This document shows, piece by piece, positions 18,069 to 27,050 of a DNA stretch of 64,000 bases. Numbering within the stretch: the first letter of the stretch is position 1; each line of letters opens with the position of its first letter. The translations under genes were made by a program, and so were the position numbers. The stretch spans positions 1 to 64,000 of the forward strand of contig NZ_QLLT01000006.1 of NCBI RefSeq assembly GCF_003259315.1. The letters run 5' to 3'. The stretch comes from Kitasatospora sp. SolWspMP-SS2h. GTDB lineage: Bacteria > Actinomycetota > Actinomycetes > Streptomycetales > Streptomycetaceae. Below the pieces are notes generated by a model. That model saw only the letters and a list, made by a program, of their open reading frames with translations. It ran no database searches and had not been told where the DNA came from.

Positions 18069-19349
18069 ATGGCAGCGTCGCCCGCCACCGCAGTCCGCAG
18101 CGCCGGCCCCATCCCGCGCCCGGCCGCCGCCCCGCCGCCGGAGAGCGCCGCCGGGCACGGTCTCGGGAGCGGCGTCGAGGACAGCGGCGGGAACAGTGGC
18201 GGGAGCGGCAGCCGGGACAGCGGCGGGAACGGTGGCGGGAGCGGCGGTGGCCGCGACCCCCGGCAGGCCGGGGCGCGCTGGGAGGCCGCGATGGCCCGGG
18301 CGCTGCGGGTGCCCGTCTGGGTGCGGCTGCTGCCGGTCCTGCTGCTGGTGGCGGACCTGGTCCTGGAGTGGTCGATCCCCAGCTCCGTCGCGGCGGGCTT
18401 CCTGCTCACGGTGATCCCGGTGGTGGTCGCGTCCAGCGGCGGGTCCGCGCTGGTCGCCGGTTCCGCCGTGGTCACCGTCGCCCTCCAGGCGCTGCTCGCC
18501 CTGCGGGCCGGGCACCTGACCGAGCAGCACCACCTGTGGACCTACCTGGCCACCGTGCTGGCCGGCGCGATCGGTGCCGGGCTCGCCGCGCAGCGCCGCC
18601 GCCAGGCCCGCGACCTGGTCCGGATGCAGGCCGTCACCGACACCCTCCAGCACGCCGTGCTGCGCCCGGTCCCGGCCCGCGCCGGGGGCCTGCGCACCGC
18701 CGGGCTCTACCACCCCGCGCAGGCGGACGTCGGCATCGGCGGCGACCTGTACGAGGTGTGCGAGACCCGGTACGGCACCCGGATCCTGCTCGGGGACGTC
18801 CGCGGCAAGGGGCTGGACGCGGTGCGCACCGCCGCCGACGTGATCGGCGCGTTCCGGGTGGCCGCCCACGAGACCGCCGAACTCGGCGAGCTGGCCGACC
18901 AGTTGGACCGGCAGGTGTGCCGCGATGCCGAACAGGGCGGCGACCGCGAGCTGTTCGTCACCGCGGTGCTGCTCCAGCACCGTCCCGGCTCCGCCGAGAT
19001 CGACCTGGTCAACCGGGGCCACCTCGCCCCGCTGCTGGTGGCCCCGGGCAGCGTCGGCACCGTCCGCTGCGCGGAGGACCTCCCGCTGGGCCTGGGCCAC
19101 CTCGCCGCCGGTCCGCCCGAGCCGCCCGCCACCGTCCCGCTGCCGCCCGGCCGGACCCTGCTGCTACACACCGACGGCGTCACCGAGGCCCGCGACCGGG
19201 CCGGCGCGTTCTACCCGCTGGCCGCCCGCCTGGCCGCCCTGCCCGCCACCGACCCGGACGCCGTGGTCGCCTTCCTCGACCGGGACGTCCGCCGCCACGC
19301 CGGCTCCCTGACCGACGACGTGGCGGTGCTCGCCTTCACCCCCGCCTGA
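18069..19349 (+). CDS. Membrane-anchored SpoIIE/PP2C-type serine phosphatase
   Basis: A 426-residue protein: a Gly/Ser-rich N-terminal 70 residues, a membrane domain of about three or four helices (roughly 85-175), and a SpoIIE/PP2C phosphatase domain (about 190-426) with VGIGGDLYEV, LLGDVRGKGLDAV, LVNRGHLAPLLV, LLLHTDGVTEARD and DDVAVLAF, including the metal-binding aspartates. Streptomycetes carry dozens of these; they dephosphorylate anti-sigma-factor antagonists in partner-switching cascades. No anti-sigma kinase or antagonist gene is adjacent. The RBS is unusually strong. Confidence 0.92.
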   Translation: MAASPATAVRSAGPIPRPAAAPPPESAAGHGLGSGVEDSGGNSGGSGSRDSGGNGGGSGGGRDPRQAGARWEAAMARALRVPVWVRLLPVLLLVADLVLEWSIPSSVAAGFLLTVIPVVVASSGGSALVAGSAVVTVALQALLALRAGHLTEQHHLWTYLATVLAGAIGAGLAAQRRRQARDLVRMQAVTDTLQHAVLRPVPARAGGLRTAGLYHPAQADVGIGGDLYEVCETRYGTRILLGDVRGKGLDAVRTAADVIGAFRVAAHETAELGELADQLDRQVCRDAEQGGDRELFVTAVLLQHRPGSAEIDLVNRGHLAPLLVAPGSVGTVRCAEDLPLGLGHLAAGPPEPPATVPLPPGRTLLLHTDGVTEARDRAGAFYPLAARLAALPATDPDAVVAFLDRDVRRHAGSLTDDVAVLAFTPA

Positions 19350-19424
19350 GCCCGCGTCCCGAGTCCGCGTCCCGAGCCCGACCCCGCGTCCGCGTCCCGA
19401 GCCCGCGCGTCGCGGGCGCCGGGC

Positions 19425-20339
19425 TCACGGTCCGTTGGTGACCGCGTTCTGGATCGCGCCGACCTGCAACTGGTGGTCGGCCAGCACCTGGTCGTAGGTG
19501 CCGTCGGTGATCAGCCGGTTCATCGCCCGCATCAGGACGTCGCGCAGCTGCTCGTCGTCCTTGCGCAGCGCGATGCCGAACGGGCGGGGCTGGAGCTGCG
19601 GGCCGCCGATCTGCAGGGTGCCGCCGTTGTCGACGGTCTGCACGGCGTACGTCGCCTTGGGGTAGTCGGTCATGTAGGCGTCCGCGCGGCCCTTGAGGTT
19701 CTCGATGGCGGCGTTGTCGCTGTCGGTCTCCATGACGGTCAGCGGCTTCCCGTTGTGGTCGCAGACCGTCTTCTGCCGGCTCACCAGGTCGGCGTGGGTG
19801 GTGCCCTTCTTGACCGTGACGGTGTGCCCGCACAGGTCGTCGATCTCGTGGATGTTCTGCGGGTTGCCCTTGTCGACGGCGATGCCGATGCCCGCCATGA
19901 AGTAGTCGACGAAGTCCACGCCCTCGTTGACCTGCTTGCCGTCCTTGTCGACGCCCTGCTCGCGCTCCCGGGTGTCGGTGATGCCGGACATCGCGATGTC
20001 GTACTTGCGCCCCAGCAGCCCGGGCAGCACGTTGGCGAACGGCCCGGCGTCCTGGAACTCCAGCCGGATGCCGAGCAGCGAGCCCAGCTTCTGCGCCAGG
20101 TGCGGGTCCAGCCCGTCCGGTTCGTTGCGGTCGTTGCGGTACACCACCGGCGCGGCGGTGAACGAGGCGCCGACGGTCAGCACCCCGGACTTGCGCACCC
20201 GTTCCGGCAGCAGCGCGCGCAGGTCCGTCGGCCGGTGCGAGTCACCGCCGATGCCGACGACGCCGCAGCCGCTCAACAGCAGCACCCCGCCCATCACGGC
20301 GGCGAGCGCGGCGCGCCCCCGCCCGTCCAACTGAGCCAT
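19425..20339 (-). CDS. Glutamate-type ABC transporter substrate-binding lipoprotein
   Basis: A 304-residue family-3 solute-binding protein. The lipobox LSGC (Cys25) anchors it to the outer face of the membrane. GVLTVGASFTAAPVVYRND, YDIAMSGITDTREREQGVDF and AYMTDYPKATYAV match polar amino-acid binding proteins. The ATG at 20339 is preferred because GGGGAGAG precedes it and a lipoprotein signal follows directly. No permease or ATPase gene is nearby, so it is an orphan receptor or works with a transporter encoded elsewhere. It converges with the phosphatase gene. Confidence 0.88.
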   Translation of the reverse strand: MAQLDGRGRAALAAVMGGVLLLSGCGVVGIGGDSHRPTDLRALLPERVRKSGVLTVGASFTAAPVVYRNDRNEPDGLDPHLAQKLGSLLGIRLEFQDAGPFANVLPGLLGRKYDIAMSGITDTREREQGVDKDGKQVNEGVDFVDYFMAGIGIAVDKGNPQNIHEIDDLCGHTVTVKKGTTHADLVSRQKTVCDHNGKPLTVMETDSDNAAIENLKGRADAYMTDYPKATYAVQTVDNGGTLQIGGPQLQPRPFGIALRKDDEQLRDVLMRAMNRLITDGTYDQVLADHQLQVGAIQNAVTNGP

Positions 20340-20692
20340 GTCGTCTCTCCCCGTGGTCGACGCGGAACGCGACAAGCCCAGGGACGACGGACGGCACGGC
20401 GGCATGACGGCGGAACGCGGCATGGCGATACCGAGGAAGACCCCTCGGCCGGCCGCCGTTCCGGCTAGATCGTTCCGATGATAGCCAGCATGGTCACGAC
20501 AGCCCAATGCCATCCGCCAACTACCCTCCGTCAGACTCGCGTTGACGCCCGATCAGCCCCCATCGGCCCGTTTCGTCCCGCCGCCGACCCCGCCGCCCCG
20601 GCCCGCCCCCGGCCCGCCCGGTGTGGGCACGAACGGGCGCGGACGGTACGGACAGGCATGGACAGTACGGACGGGCGCGGACGGGTGGCGGT
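20340..20692. other. Intergenic region upstream of the binding-protein gene
   Basis: No gene seen. A -10 like TATCAT on the minus strand (complement of 20478-20483) could start the binding-protein mRNA. Near 20635-20690 the words GGACGGTACGGAC and GGACAGTACGGACGGGCGCGGACGG form degenerate repeats. Confidence 0.35.
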
Positions 20693-21265
20693 TCAGGACC
20701 AGCCCGGGTCGTCGAAGGTCGGCATGGTGTCGGGGCCGCCGTCCGCGCCGGTGGGCAGCGGGCTGGGGGCGGGGCCGAACGGGGCGGTGGTGCCGGGGTC
20801 GGCGATCCAGGTGTCGGCCACCACGGTCACGTTGCCGGGGACGCCGATGGTGACCGTCACGCCGGTGCCGTCGGGGGCGGCGGCGCTCGCCTCGTAGGGG
20901 GAGTCCGTGTCGTGCAGGGTGTAGCCGAGGCCCTTCCAGTACGTCCTGAGCTGCTCCAGCAGCCGAGGCTGGTTGGCGGCGGCGATCCTGGTCAGCACGT
21001 ACCGGCGGAGCGTCAACTGCGCGGTGCCGTCGGGGTCGCGGGCCGCGTTCTCGTGCGGGACGGCCCGGAACGCGTCGTCGGCGTACCGCACCGCCGGGGT
21101 GAGCGCCCCGGTGGTGCCGTCCACCACGTTCTGCAACCGGCTCCGGGCGACGTCCGGCGCCACCGCCGGGCGCCGCGCCGTCCCGCCGTCCCCGGACGCG
21201 CCGCAGCCCGCCGCGCCCAGCACCAGCGCCAGCACCGCGACGGCGCCCGCCACCCGCAGCCTCAT
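20693..21265 (-). CDS. Uncharacterised lipoprotein paired with the ESX-like cassette
   Basis: A 190-residue protein with a lipoprotein signal (Cys21 in GAAGC). It is not a recognised enzyme. Its body is clearly related to the product of the next upstream gene: both have ALTPxVxxAD, a DPDGTA(Q/H)L segment, RRY(V/L)LTR(I/V)A, a GY/GW stretch, and end in a DTMP motif followed by an aromatic pair (PGWS). It lacks a catalytic motif. The position at the end of the cassette suggests a surface-anchored partner of the secreted or cytosolic cousin. Confidence 0.7.
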   Translation of the reverse strand: MRLRVAGAVAVLALVLGAAGCGASGDGGTARRPAVAPDVARSRLQNVVDGTTGALTPAVRYADDAFRAVPHENAARDPDGTAQLTLRRYVLTRIAAANQPRLLEQLRTYWKGLGYTLHDTDSPYEASAAAPDGTGVTVTIGVPGNVTVVADTWIADPGTTAPFGPAPSPLPTGADGGPDTMPTFDDPGWS

Positions 21266-21369
21266 CCGACCTCCCGCTCCCCGCCGATTCCCGGTCCGCC
21301 CGGCGGTCCCGTCCGCACCGCCCGTCCGCCTGCCTGCCCGCCCCGGCCGGCCGGCCGTCGCCTCCGACC

Positions 21370-21867
21370 CTAGACCGACCAGAACGGGTCCTGCCGCCGG
21401 GGCATGGTGTCCATCGACCCGTCCGGCCCGATCGGCACCGTGCTGTCCCCGCCGAACGGGTACGAGGTGTCCGGCGCGGCCAGCCCGTCGACCCGGGCCA
21501 GCAGCGTCCCGTTGCCCGCGAAGCCGATCCGGAACTCGGCCGTCCCGAACGGGGACTTCGCCCGCAGCACCGGCACCACCGGGTCGTCCTCGCCGTCCAC
21601 CGCCCAGCCGCGCTCCCGCCAGGCCCGGCCCAACTGGGCAAGCAGCTCCGGGTAGCGGTGTTCGGCCACCCGGGTCAGCAGGTAGCGGCGCTTCTCCAGG
21701 TGCGCGGTGCCGTCCGGCTCGCGGGTGAACGCGTGCTCGTGGGAGACCGCGACGTACGGGCCGTCCGCCCAGACCACCGGCGGGGTGAGCGCGGCGGGCG
21801 CGGAGTCCAGCAGTTCGTCCACCGCGGCCCGGGCGGCGAGCAGGTCGCGCGCCAGGTCGTCGTTCAT
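21370..21867 (-). CDS. Uncharacterised protein, soluble paralogue of the neighbouring lipoprotein
   Basis: A 165-residue protein without signal peptide. It shares ALTPPVVWAD, EPDGTAHLEKRRYLLTRVA, the central GW and the end GSMDTMPRRQDPFWSV with the lipoprotein encoded directly downstream, so the two arose by duplication with gain or loss of a lipoprotein signal. The ATG overlaps the stop of the DUF1023 gene (ATGA), giving tight coupling. Function unknown. Confidence 0.75.
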   Translation of the reverse strand: MNDDLARDLLAARAAVDELLDSAPAALTPPVVWADGPYVAVSHEHAFTREPDGTAHLEKRRYLLTRVAEHRYPELLAQLGRAWRERGWAVDGEDDPVVPVLRAKSPFGTAEFRIGFAGNGTLLARVDGLAAPDTSYPFGGDSTVPIGPDGSMDTMPRRQDPFWSV

Positions 21868-23633
21868 CGGTACTCCTGTCCGGACACCCGGTCGCCGTGG
21901 CCGGAGACGATCAAGCCCATGTTGCGCAGCGAGTGGCCGTCCCGGCCGTCGCCCTGGTTCCAGTAGTCCGAGTGCGACTCGAAGCCCAGCGGACCGTCCG
22001 CGACGTCGAAGCGGTGCGCCCCGAACTCGCCGCTCGCCGGGTCCTGGCCGAACCACAGCTCGTGCGGGTCGCCGTGCCCGGCGATCTTGTCGCCGAGGAA
22101 TCCGCCGGCCACCGCGCCCAGCGGTCCGGCCAGCACCCCGCCGATGCCCGCGCCGATGCCGATGCCCTTCGCGTCGTCGTGGCTGGGCAGGTGGGAGACC
22201 GGGTCGTGCTCGGCCGCGCCCACCCAGACGTGGTCGGCGCCGACGCCCAGCTGGCCGGCCTGCTGCGCGCCGGTGCCGGGCGAGCCGACCAGGATGATGT
22301 CGTCCGCGGGGATGCCGCCGGGGCGCTGCGCGGCCTGGCCGACCGTGAGCGAGCCGTAGCTGTGCCCGAGCGCGGTCAGGTGCGCGGGCTGCCCCTCGTG
22401 CGAGGCGCGCAGGCCCTGCAGGAACTCCTGGTAGGCCGCGCCGCCCTGTTCGGCGCGCTCCTTGCCGGCCACCGCGAACATGTCCGGGCTGAGGCCCTTG
22501 ACCTGCGGGGTGTCGTACCCTAGCCAGGCGATCGAGGCGGTGGAGCGGCTCGGGTCGAGGTCGTGCGCGGTCTGCCACAGGTCGCGGGCCCGGTTGGCGT
22601 CGCCGCCGCCCATGTTCTTGACCTCGGTGTTCAGGCCCGGCACGTACGCCACCACGTCGTCCGCGGTGTCCGGGTTGCCGTACGCGATCGCCGCCCGGCC
22701 CTGGCCCTGGTCGCCGATCACCATCAGGTACGCGGGGGGCTGCTTGCCGGTGTCGTCGCGGAGCCGGTCCTGGATCGCCCGGAAGCCCTCCAGCTTCTTC
22801 CGGTCCCCGTCGGACAGGTCGGTGCGGGAGGACAGGTCCTGGACCATCCGGTCCAGGGTGATCCGGTTGGCCTGGTCGCGGGCCGGGGTCGGCAGGCCGT
22901 CGCGGTTGCCGAGCTCGGCCGGGTACGCCCGGATCAGGCGCTGCTGCTCGTCCGGGGGGAGCGACTTCCACCAGGCGTTGACTTCGGACGGCGGGGCGTC
23001 CTGGCCCGGCATGCCCGCGCGGACCAGGTCCTCGGGGCCGCCGAACGGGTTGAGCGCGCCCAGCACCGCGCTGTTCAGGCGCATCGCGGCGGTGCCCGGG
23101 TCCAGGCCGGCGCCGGTCCGGGCGTCGTCGGTGTACTGGCGCAGGCGCTGGGCGGTGACCTGGTCGGCGTGCGCGGCCTCGGACAGCGCGTCGGCGATCC
23201 GGTCGCGCAGCTCGGTGCCCCGCCGGGAGCGGTCGGGGGCGTCGGGGTCGTGCCGTTCGGCGGCGCTCGGCGGCGGCCAGGAGACCCCGCCGTCGTCCCC
23301 GACCGCGAAGCCGCCCGCGTCCGCCTCGGCGAGCGCCGCCCGGAGCTTGGAGCGGGCCAGCAGGAACGCCTCCGCGCCCTCCCGCAGCACGGGCGCGATC
23401 CGAGCCAGTTCCAGGTGCGCGGCGGTCAGCTTGCCGGTGGTCCGGGCCAGCGACTGCCGGGCGCCGTCCGCGGCCCGGCCGCGCCAGCCGGAGTCGCGCA
23501 CCCGGCCGTCCACCCCGTCCCGCCAGGTGTCGGTGTGGCCGGCGAACGCGGCGGCCAGCGAGGCGTACGCGTCGGCGGCCGTGAACAGCCGGTCCGGGTC
23601 CGCGTCGCGCAGCGTGGGGACGTCCATGCTCAC
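21864..23633 (-). CDS. DUF1023 alpha/beta-hydrolase with N-terminal helical ESX-like region
   Basis: A 589-residue protein. The N-terminal ~300 residues are helical and Ala/Arg-rich (SGWRGRAADGARQSL, a WxG-like turn, and AHADQVTAQRLRQYTDDA), resembling the helical-hairpin modules of type VII-associated proteins. The C-terminal half is a DUF1023 alpha/beta-hydrolase with elbow GHSYGS (Ser425) and VAYVPGLNTEV. A Gly/Ala-rich segment (GIGAGIGGVLAGPLGAVAGG) resembles a membrane-inserting glycine-zipper. The GTG at 23633 overlaps the stop of the small upstream gene (GTGA); ATG 23627 is an alternative start. Substrate unknown. Confidence 0.8.
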   Translation of the reverse strand: MSMDVPTLRDADPDRLFTAADAYASLAAAFAGHTDTWRDGVDGRVRDSGWRGRAADGARQSLARTTGKLTAAHLELARIAPVLREGAEAFLLARSKLRAALAEADAGGFAVGDDGGVSWPPPSAAERHDPDAPDRSRRGTELRDRIADALSEAAHADQVTAQRLRQYTDDARTGAGLDPGTAAMRLNSAVLGALNPFGGPEDLVRAGMPGQDAPPSEVNAWWKSLPPDEQQRLIRAYPAELGNRDGLPTPARDQANRITLDRMVQDLSSRTDLSDGDRKKLEGFRAIQDRLRDDTGKQPPAYLMVIGDQGQGRAAIAYGNPDTADDVVAYVPGLNTEVKNMGGGDANRARDLWQTAHDLDPSRSTASIAWLGYDTPQVKGLSPDMFAVAGKERAEQGGAAYQEFLQGLRASHEGQPAHLTALGHSYGSLTVGQAAQRPGGIPADDIILVGSPGTGAQQAGQLGVGADHVWVGAAEHDPVSHLPSHDDAKGIGIGAGIGGVLAGPLGAVAGGFLGDKIAGHGDPHELWFGQDPASGEFGAHRFDVADGPLGFESHSDYWNQGDGRDGHSLRNMGLIVSGHGDRVSGQEYR

Positions 23634-23965
23634 CGCCCCGTCAGTCCGCCGGCCGCGTCCTGCTCGGCCCGGCGGTAGTTGGCCGCGGTCCGCCGCAGGT
23701 TGCCGCCCTGCCGGTCCATCTCGGCGGAGAGGCTGTCCAGCAGCCGCTTCCACTCGTCGGTGCAGGCGTTCAGCTCCCCGCCGGTCGTCCACCCGCGCAG
23801 CCCGGCCTCGGCGTCGTCCGACGCCCCCAGCACCCGCGAGGTCCCGCCGGGCACCTGCTCGGCGACGCTGCCCGCGGTCTGTCCCGCCCCGTCCAACTCG
23901 CCCGGCTCCACCTGGAACCCGTCGCCGCCACCGCCGCCACTGCCGTCCGGCCCCACGCTCAGCAC
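23630..23965 (-). CDS. Small ESX/WXG100-like helical protein
   Basis: A 111-residue protein: Gly-rich N-terminus, then two predicted helices around a turn with GWTTGGEL, ending ANYRRAEQDAAGGLTGR, the layout of WXG100-like proteins that precede DUF1023 genes in streptomycetes. The GTG at 23965 has a GGGGGA site in front; an alternative GTG at 23998 lies 11 bases after a -10 like TAGCAT and would be nearly leaderless. Its stop overlaps the next start (GTGA). It may be an export signal or chaperone for the hydrolase. No type VII ATPase (EccC) is in the window. Confidence 0.7.
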   Translation of the reverse strand: MLSVGPDGSGGGGGDGFQVEPGELDGAGQTAGSVAEQVPGGTSRVLGASDDAEAGLRGWTTGGELNACTDEWKRLLDSLSAEMDRQGGNLRRTAANYRRAEQDAAGGLTGR

Positions 23966-24009
23966 GCCATCCCCCACCACCGGTGTCAGTCCGACCACTT
24001 GAGCGCGCC

Positions 24010-24015
24010 ATGCTA
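24010..24015 (-). promoter_or_regulatory. -10 box of the ESX-like cassette
   Basis: TAGCAT on the minus strand, upstream of the first gene; no clear -35. The remainder of the 24016-24228 gap holds a partial repeat (CCGGGGTGCCGG twice) and a run of eight C near 24170. Confidence 0.4.
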
Positions 24016-24228
24016 GCGAACCGACCCGCCGCAACCGCGCGCGTTCACCACATTCGCACCCCGCTCGCCCCTCCGTCGCTTGGGCACCCCTTGGGATTTC
24101 CTTTACCGGACCGGGGTGCCGGGCCGGGGTGCCGGACCGGACGGATCGCGACCGCCCCGCCGCGGCCACCCCCCCCGGTGCCCCGCCACCCGCCCAGGCG
24201 CCCCGCCCCCCGCCCCGGGCCCCGGCCG

Positions 24229-25695
24229 CTACGCGTCCAGGTAGGGGCTGTACAGCGCGGAGAGGAACCGGGTGGCGAGCCGGTCGCGCAGGTGCGGGGG
24301 GAGGCCGTCGAGGAGGCGGTTGACGCCGGCCATCCGGGTGGTGGAGCCGGGGGAGAGGTCGAGGCCGGTGGCCGGGAGGAGGGCGGCGAAGGTCGCGTCG
24401 TCCAGGGTGGTGAAGTCGAGCTGGTCGAGCAGGGCGAGGATCTCGGTGGGCGGTGCCACCGGCCCGCGCGCCCGGACGGCGGCGACGCTCGCGCGCAGGG
24501 CCGCGAGCAGGTCCTCGACGCCCTCCCCGCTGACGCCGGTGAGGGTGAGGTGCAGGCTGGCGGGCAGGCCGTCGACGCTCAGCTGGGGTTGCAGGAAGAA
24601 GCCGCGCTCGCGCGACTCGTCCGCCAACTCCCAGAGGTCCGGGGGGTTTTCGCCCTCGGTGCCGATCGCGACCAGCGTGGCGTCCGGCGAGCCGAGCACC
24701 CGCAGCCCGTCGATCTCCCCGACGCCCGCGATCAGCCGTCGGGTCGCGGCGAGTGCCGAACGCCCCAACTCCCGGTAGCCGTCCGCCCCGAGGGCCTGGA
24801 GGGTGGCCCAGGCCCCGGCCAGGGGTCCGGCGCCCTTGCTGCTCTGGACGGTGGAGTTGACCACCGGGTAGCCGGGCCACTGCGCGCAGGCGAAGTACGC
24901 GGCCAGCCGCATCGCCCGGTCGCGGAAGAGCAGCACGGAGGCGCCCTTGGGCGCGTACCCGAACTTGTGCAGGTCGCAGGAGAGCGAGGTGACGCCGGGC
25001 ACCGACAGGTCGAACGGCGGGACCTCGGCCCCGGCCTCGGCCAGCCAGGGCAGCAGCCAGCCGCCCACGCAGGCGTCCACGTGGCAGGGCAGGCCGCGTT
25101 CGGCCGCCGCCGCGGCGATCGCGGCGACCGGGTCGACCACCCCGTGCGCGTACGAGGGCGCGGAGGCGACCACCAGCACCGTCCGGTCGGTGCAGGCCGC
25201 CGCCACCGCCTCCGGCACCGCCCGGAAGGTCGCCGGGTCGACCGGCACCGTGACGACCTTGACCCGCAGGTACGCCCCGGCCTTGAAGAACGCGGCGTGC
25301 GCCGTCGCGGGCACCACGATCTCCGGCTCGGCGACCTCGGGCCGGGCGTCCCGGGCGGCCTTGACGGCGAGCAGGATCGACTCGGTGCCGCCGCTGGTGA
25401 AGATGCCGGGCGTGCTCCCGTCCCCGCCGAGCCGGGCGGCGACCGCGCCGACCACCTGCCGCTCCAGGGCGACGGTGCTCGGGAACGCGGTCGGGTCGAG
25501 GCCGTTGACCTCCAGCATGGCCAGGTACGCGCCCTCCGCGGCGGCCCGCACCCCGGGCCGCCCGGCGTCGTAGGTGTAGGCGGTGGTGCGCCCGCCGCGG
25601 GTGGGCAGGTCGGCGGCGGTGAGCGCGCGCAGCTCGGCGAGCAGCTCCTCGGCGGGGCGGCCGGCGGCCGGCAGCCCGTTCTGACGGTCCGTCAC
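24229..25695 (-). CDS. PLP-dependent decarboxylase/lyase of the sphingosine-1-phosphate lyase type
   Basis: A 488-residue group-II PLP enzyme. Several blocks match sphingosine-1-phosphate lyase rather than glutamate or aromatic decarboxylases: FTSGGTESILLAVKAARD, PATAHAAFFKAGAYL, HGVVDPV, LPCHVDACVGGWLLP and LSCDLHKFGYAPKG with the cofactor lysine Lys244. Family members cleave phosphorylated sphingoid bases to a fatty aldehyde and phosphoethanolamine, though bacterial relatives may act on other amino substrates. The GTG start overlaps the stop of the transporter gene (GTGA). It is the last gene of a three-gene operon with a TetR regulator and a MelB-like transporter. Confidence 0.88.
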   Translation of the reverse strand: MTDRQNGLPAAGRPAEELLAELRALTAADLPTRGGRTTAYTYDAGRPGVRAAAEGAYLAMLEVNGLDPTAFPSTVALERQVVGAVAARLGGDGSTPGIFTSGGTESILLAVKAARDARPEVAEPEIVVPATAHAAFFKAGAYLRVKVVTVPVDPATFRAVPEAVAAACTDRTVLVVASAPSYAHGVVDPVAAIAAAAAERGLPCHVDACVGGWLLPWLAEAGAEVPPFDLSVPGVTSLSCDLHKFGYAPKGASVLLFRDRAMRLAAYFACAQWPGYPVVNSTVQSSKGAGPLAGAWATLQALGADGYRELGRSALAATRRLIAGVGEIDGLRVLGSPDATLVAIGTEGENPPDLWELADESRERGFFLQPQLSVDGLPASLHLTLTGVSGEGVEDLLAALRASVAAVRARGPVAPPTEILALLDQLDFTTLDDATFAALLPATGLDLSPGSTTRMAGVNRLLDGLPPHLRDRLATRFLSALYSPYLDA

Positions 25696-27050
25696 GAGAG
25701 TTCTCCAGCAAGCGAATCGACGACAACGGCGGGAACGGCGGCTCGTCGCCGCCCGTACGCCCGCAGGGCGGGCAGCGAGGCCAGCATCAGCACGGCCGGG
25801 ACCAGGCTGAAGCCGAGCAGGACGCCGGCCCGGGCGGTGGCGGTCTGCGCGACGGGGTGGTCGGTGGTGGAGGAGGCGAAACCGGCGGCGGCCAGCGCCA
25901 GCGAGAACAGCCCGGGCCCGGCGGCCAGCCCGGCCGTCTCGCCCGCCGTCCACAGGCCGGTGAACGCCCCGGACTGCAGGCGCCCGGTGCGCGCCGCGTC
26001 CGCGTGCACGGTGTCCGGCAGCAGCGACAGCGGCAGCACCTGGAGCGCCGCGTACGCCACGCCGAGCACCGCGCACAGCGCGAGCGTGGCGGTGACCCGC
26101 GCCGCCCCCGTCCCGGCGGTGGGCCAGAGCGCGGCGGCGGCCAGCGCGAACAGCGCGGTCGCCGCGCCCAGGCAGCGCAGCCGGCCCCAGCGGGCCGCGG
26201 CCCGGCCCCACAGCGGTACGGCGACGGCGCTCGGCGCGACCAGGCAGACGAACAGCACCGAGGTCAGGCCGTAGCCGCCCAGCCAGTAGGCGGCGGTGTA
26301 CGGGGCGGCGGCCAGCATGATCGCCACCGCGGCGGCCTGCAGCACGAACGCGCCCAGCAGCGCGAAGAACGCCCGGTTGCCGCGCGCGGTGCGCAGCGCG
26401 GCCCGCAGCCCGAGCGGCTCCGGGCCGGGCCGGGCGGCCACCCGGCGGGCGCCCAGCGCGGGCACCAGCAGCGTCGCCAGCAGCAGGACGGCGACCACCG
26501 CGCCCATCACCGCGTACCCGCGCCGCCCGCCCCCGGCCAGCGACACCAGGGCGGGGGCCAGGCCGCCCGCGACCAGGATGCCGACGGTCAAGCAGACGAT
26601 CCGCCACACCGTGATCCGGGTGCGCACCTCGGGGCGGTCCGACATCTCGGCGGGCAGCGCCACGTACGGGACCTGGAACAGGGCGAACGCGCTGGAGGCC
26701 AGCACGAAGGTGACGGCCACCCAGGCGGCGGCGCCGGCGCCGGTCAGCGGGGAGAGGAACATCGCGGCGAAGGCGACGGGCAGCGCGAGCGCGCCGGCCA
26801 GCAGGATCCGGCCGCGGCGGCCGGTGCGCAGCGCCTCCCGGTCGCTGGCGGCGCCGACGGTCGGGTTGAACAGCGCGTCCCAGGCCTTCGGCAGCGCCAC
26901 GACCAGGCCCGCGACCCCGGCGGGCACGCCCAGCGCGTCGGTCATGAAGTACAGCAGCAGCAGGCCGGGAACGGTCGCGTGGATGCCCGTCCCGACCGAG
27001 CCGAGCGCGTACCCGGCCAGCTCCCGCCGGCCTATGCCCCCGGCGCTCAC
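25692..27050 (-). CDS. MelB-like (GPH family) MFS transporter
   Basis: A 452-residue protein with 12 predicted helices. GYALGSVGTGIH at the start and WDALFNPTVGAASDR before a Gly-Arg-Arg-Gly loop are signatures of the glycoside-pentoside-hexuronide:cation symporters; the Asp residues of helices I/II that bind the cation in MelB are partly replaced. Animal MFSD2A, a lysophospholipid importer, has the same fold, which is notable next to an S1P-lyase-like enzyme. GTGA overlaps join it to both neighbours. Substrate is inferred only from context. Confidence 0.85.
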   Translation of the reverse strand: MSAGGIGRRELAGYALGSVGTGIHATVPGLLLLYFMTDALGVPAGVAGLVVALPKAWDALFNPTVGAASDREALRTGRRGRILLAGALALPVAFAAMFLSPLTGAGAAAWVAVTFVLASSAFALFQVPYVALPAEMSDRPEVRTRITVWRIVCLTVGILVAGGLAPALVSLAGGGRRGYAVMGAVVAVLLLATLLVPALGARRVAARPGPEPLGLRAALRTARGNRAFFALLGAFVLQAAAVAIMLAAAPYTAAYWLGGYGLTSVLFVCLVAPSAVAVPLWGRAAARWGRLRCLGAATALFALAAAALWPTAGTGAARVTATLALCAVLGVAYAALQVLPLSLLPDTVHADAARTGRLQSGAFTGLWTAGETAGLAAGPGLFSLALAAAGFASSTTDHPVAQTATARAGVLLGFSLVPAVLMLASLPALRAYGRRRAAVPAVVVDSLAGELS

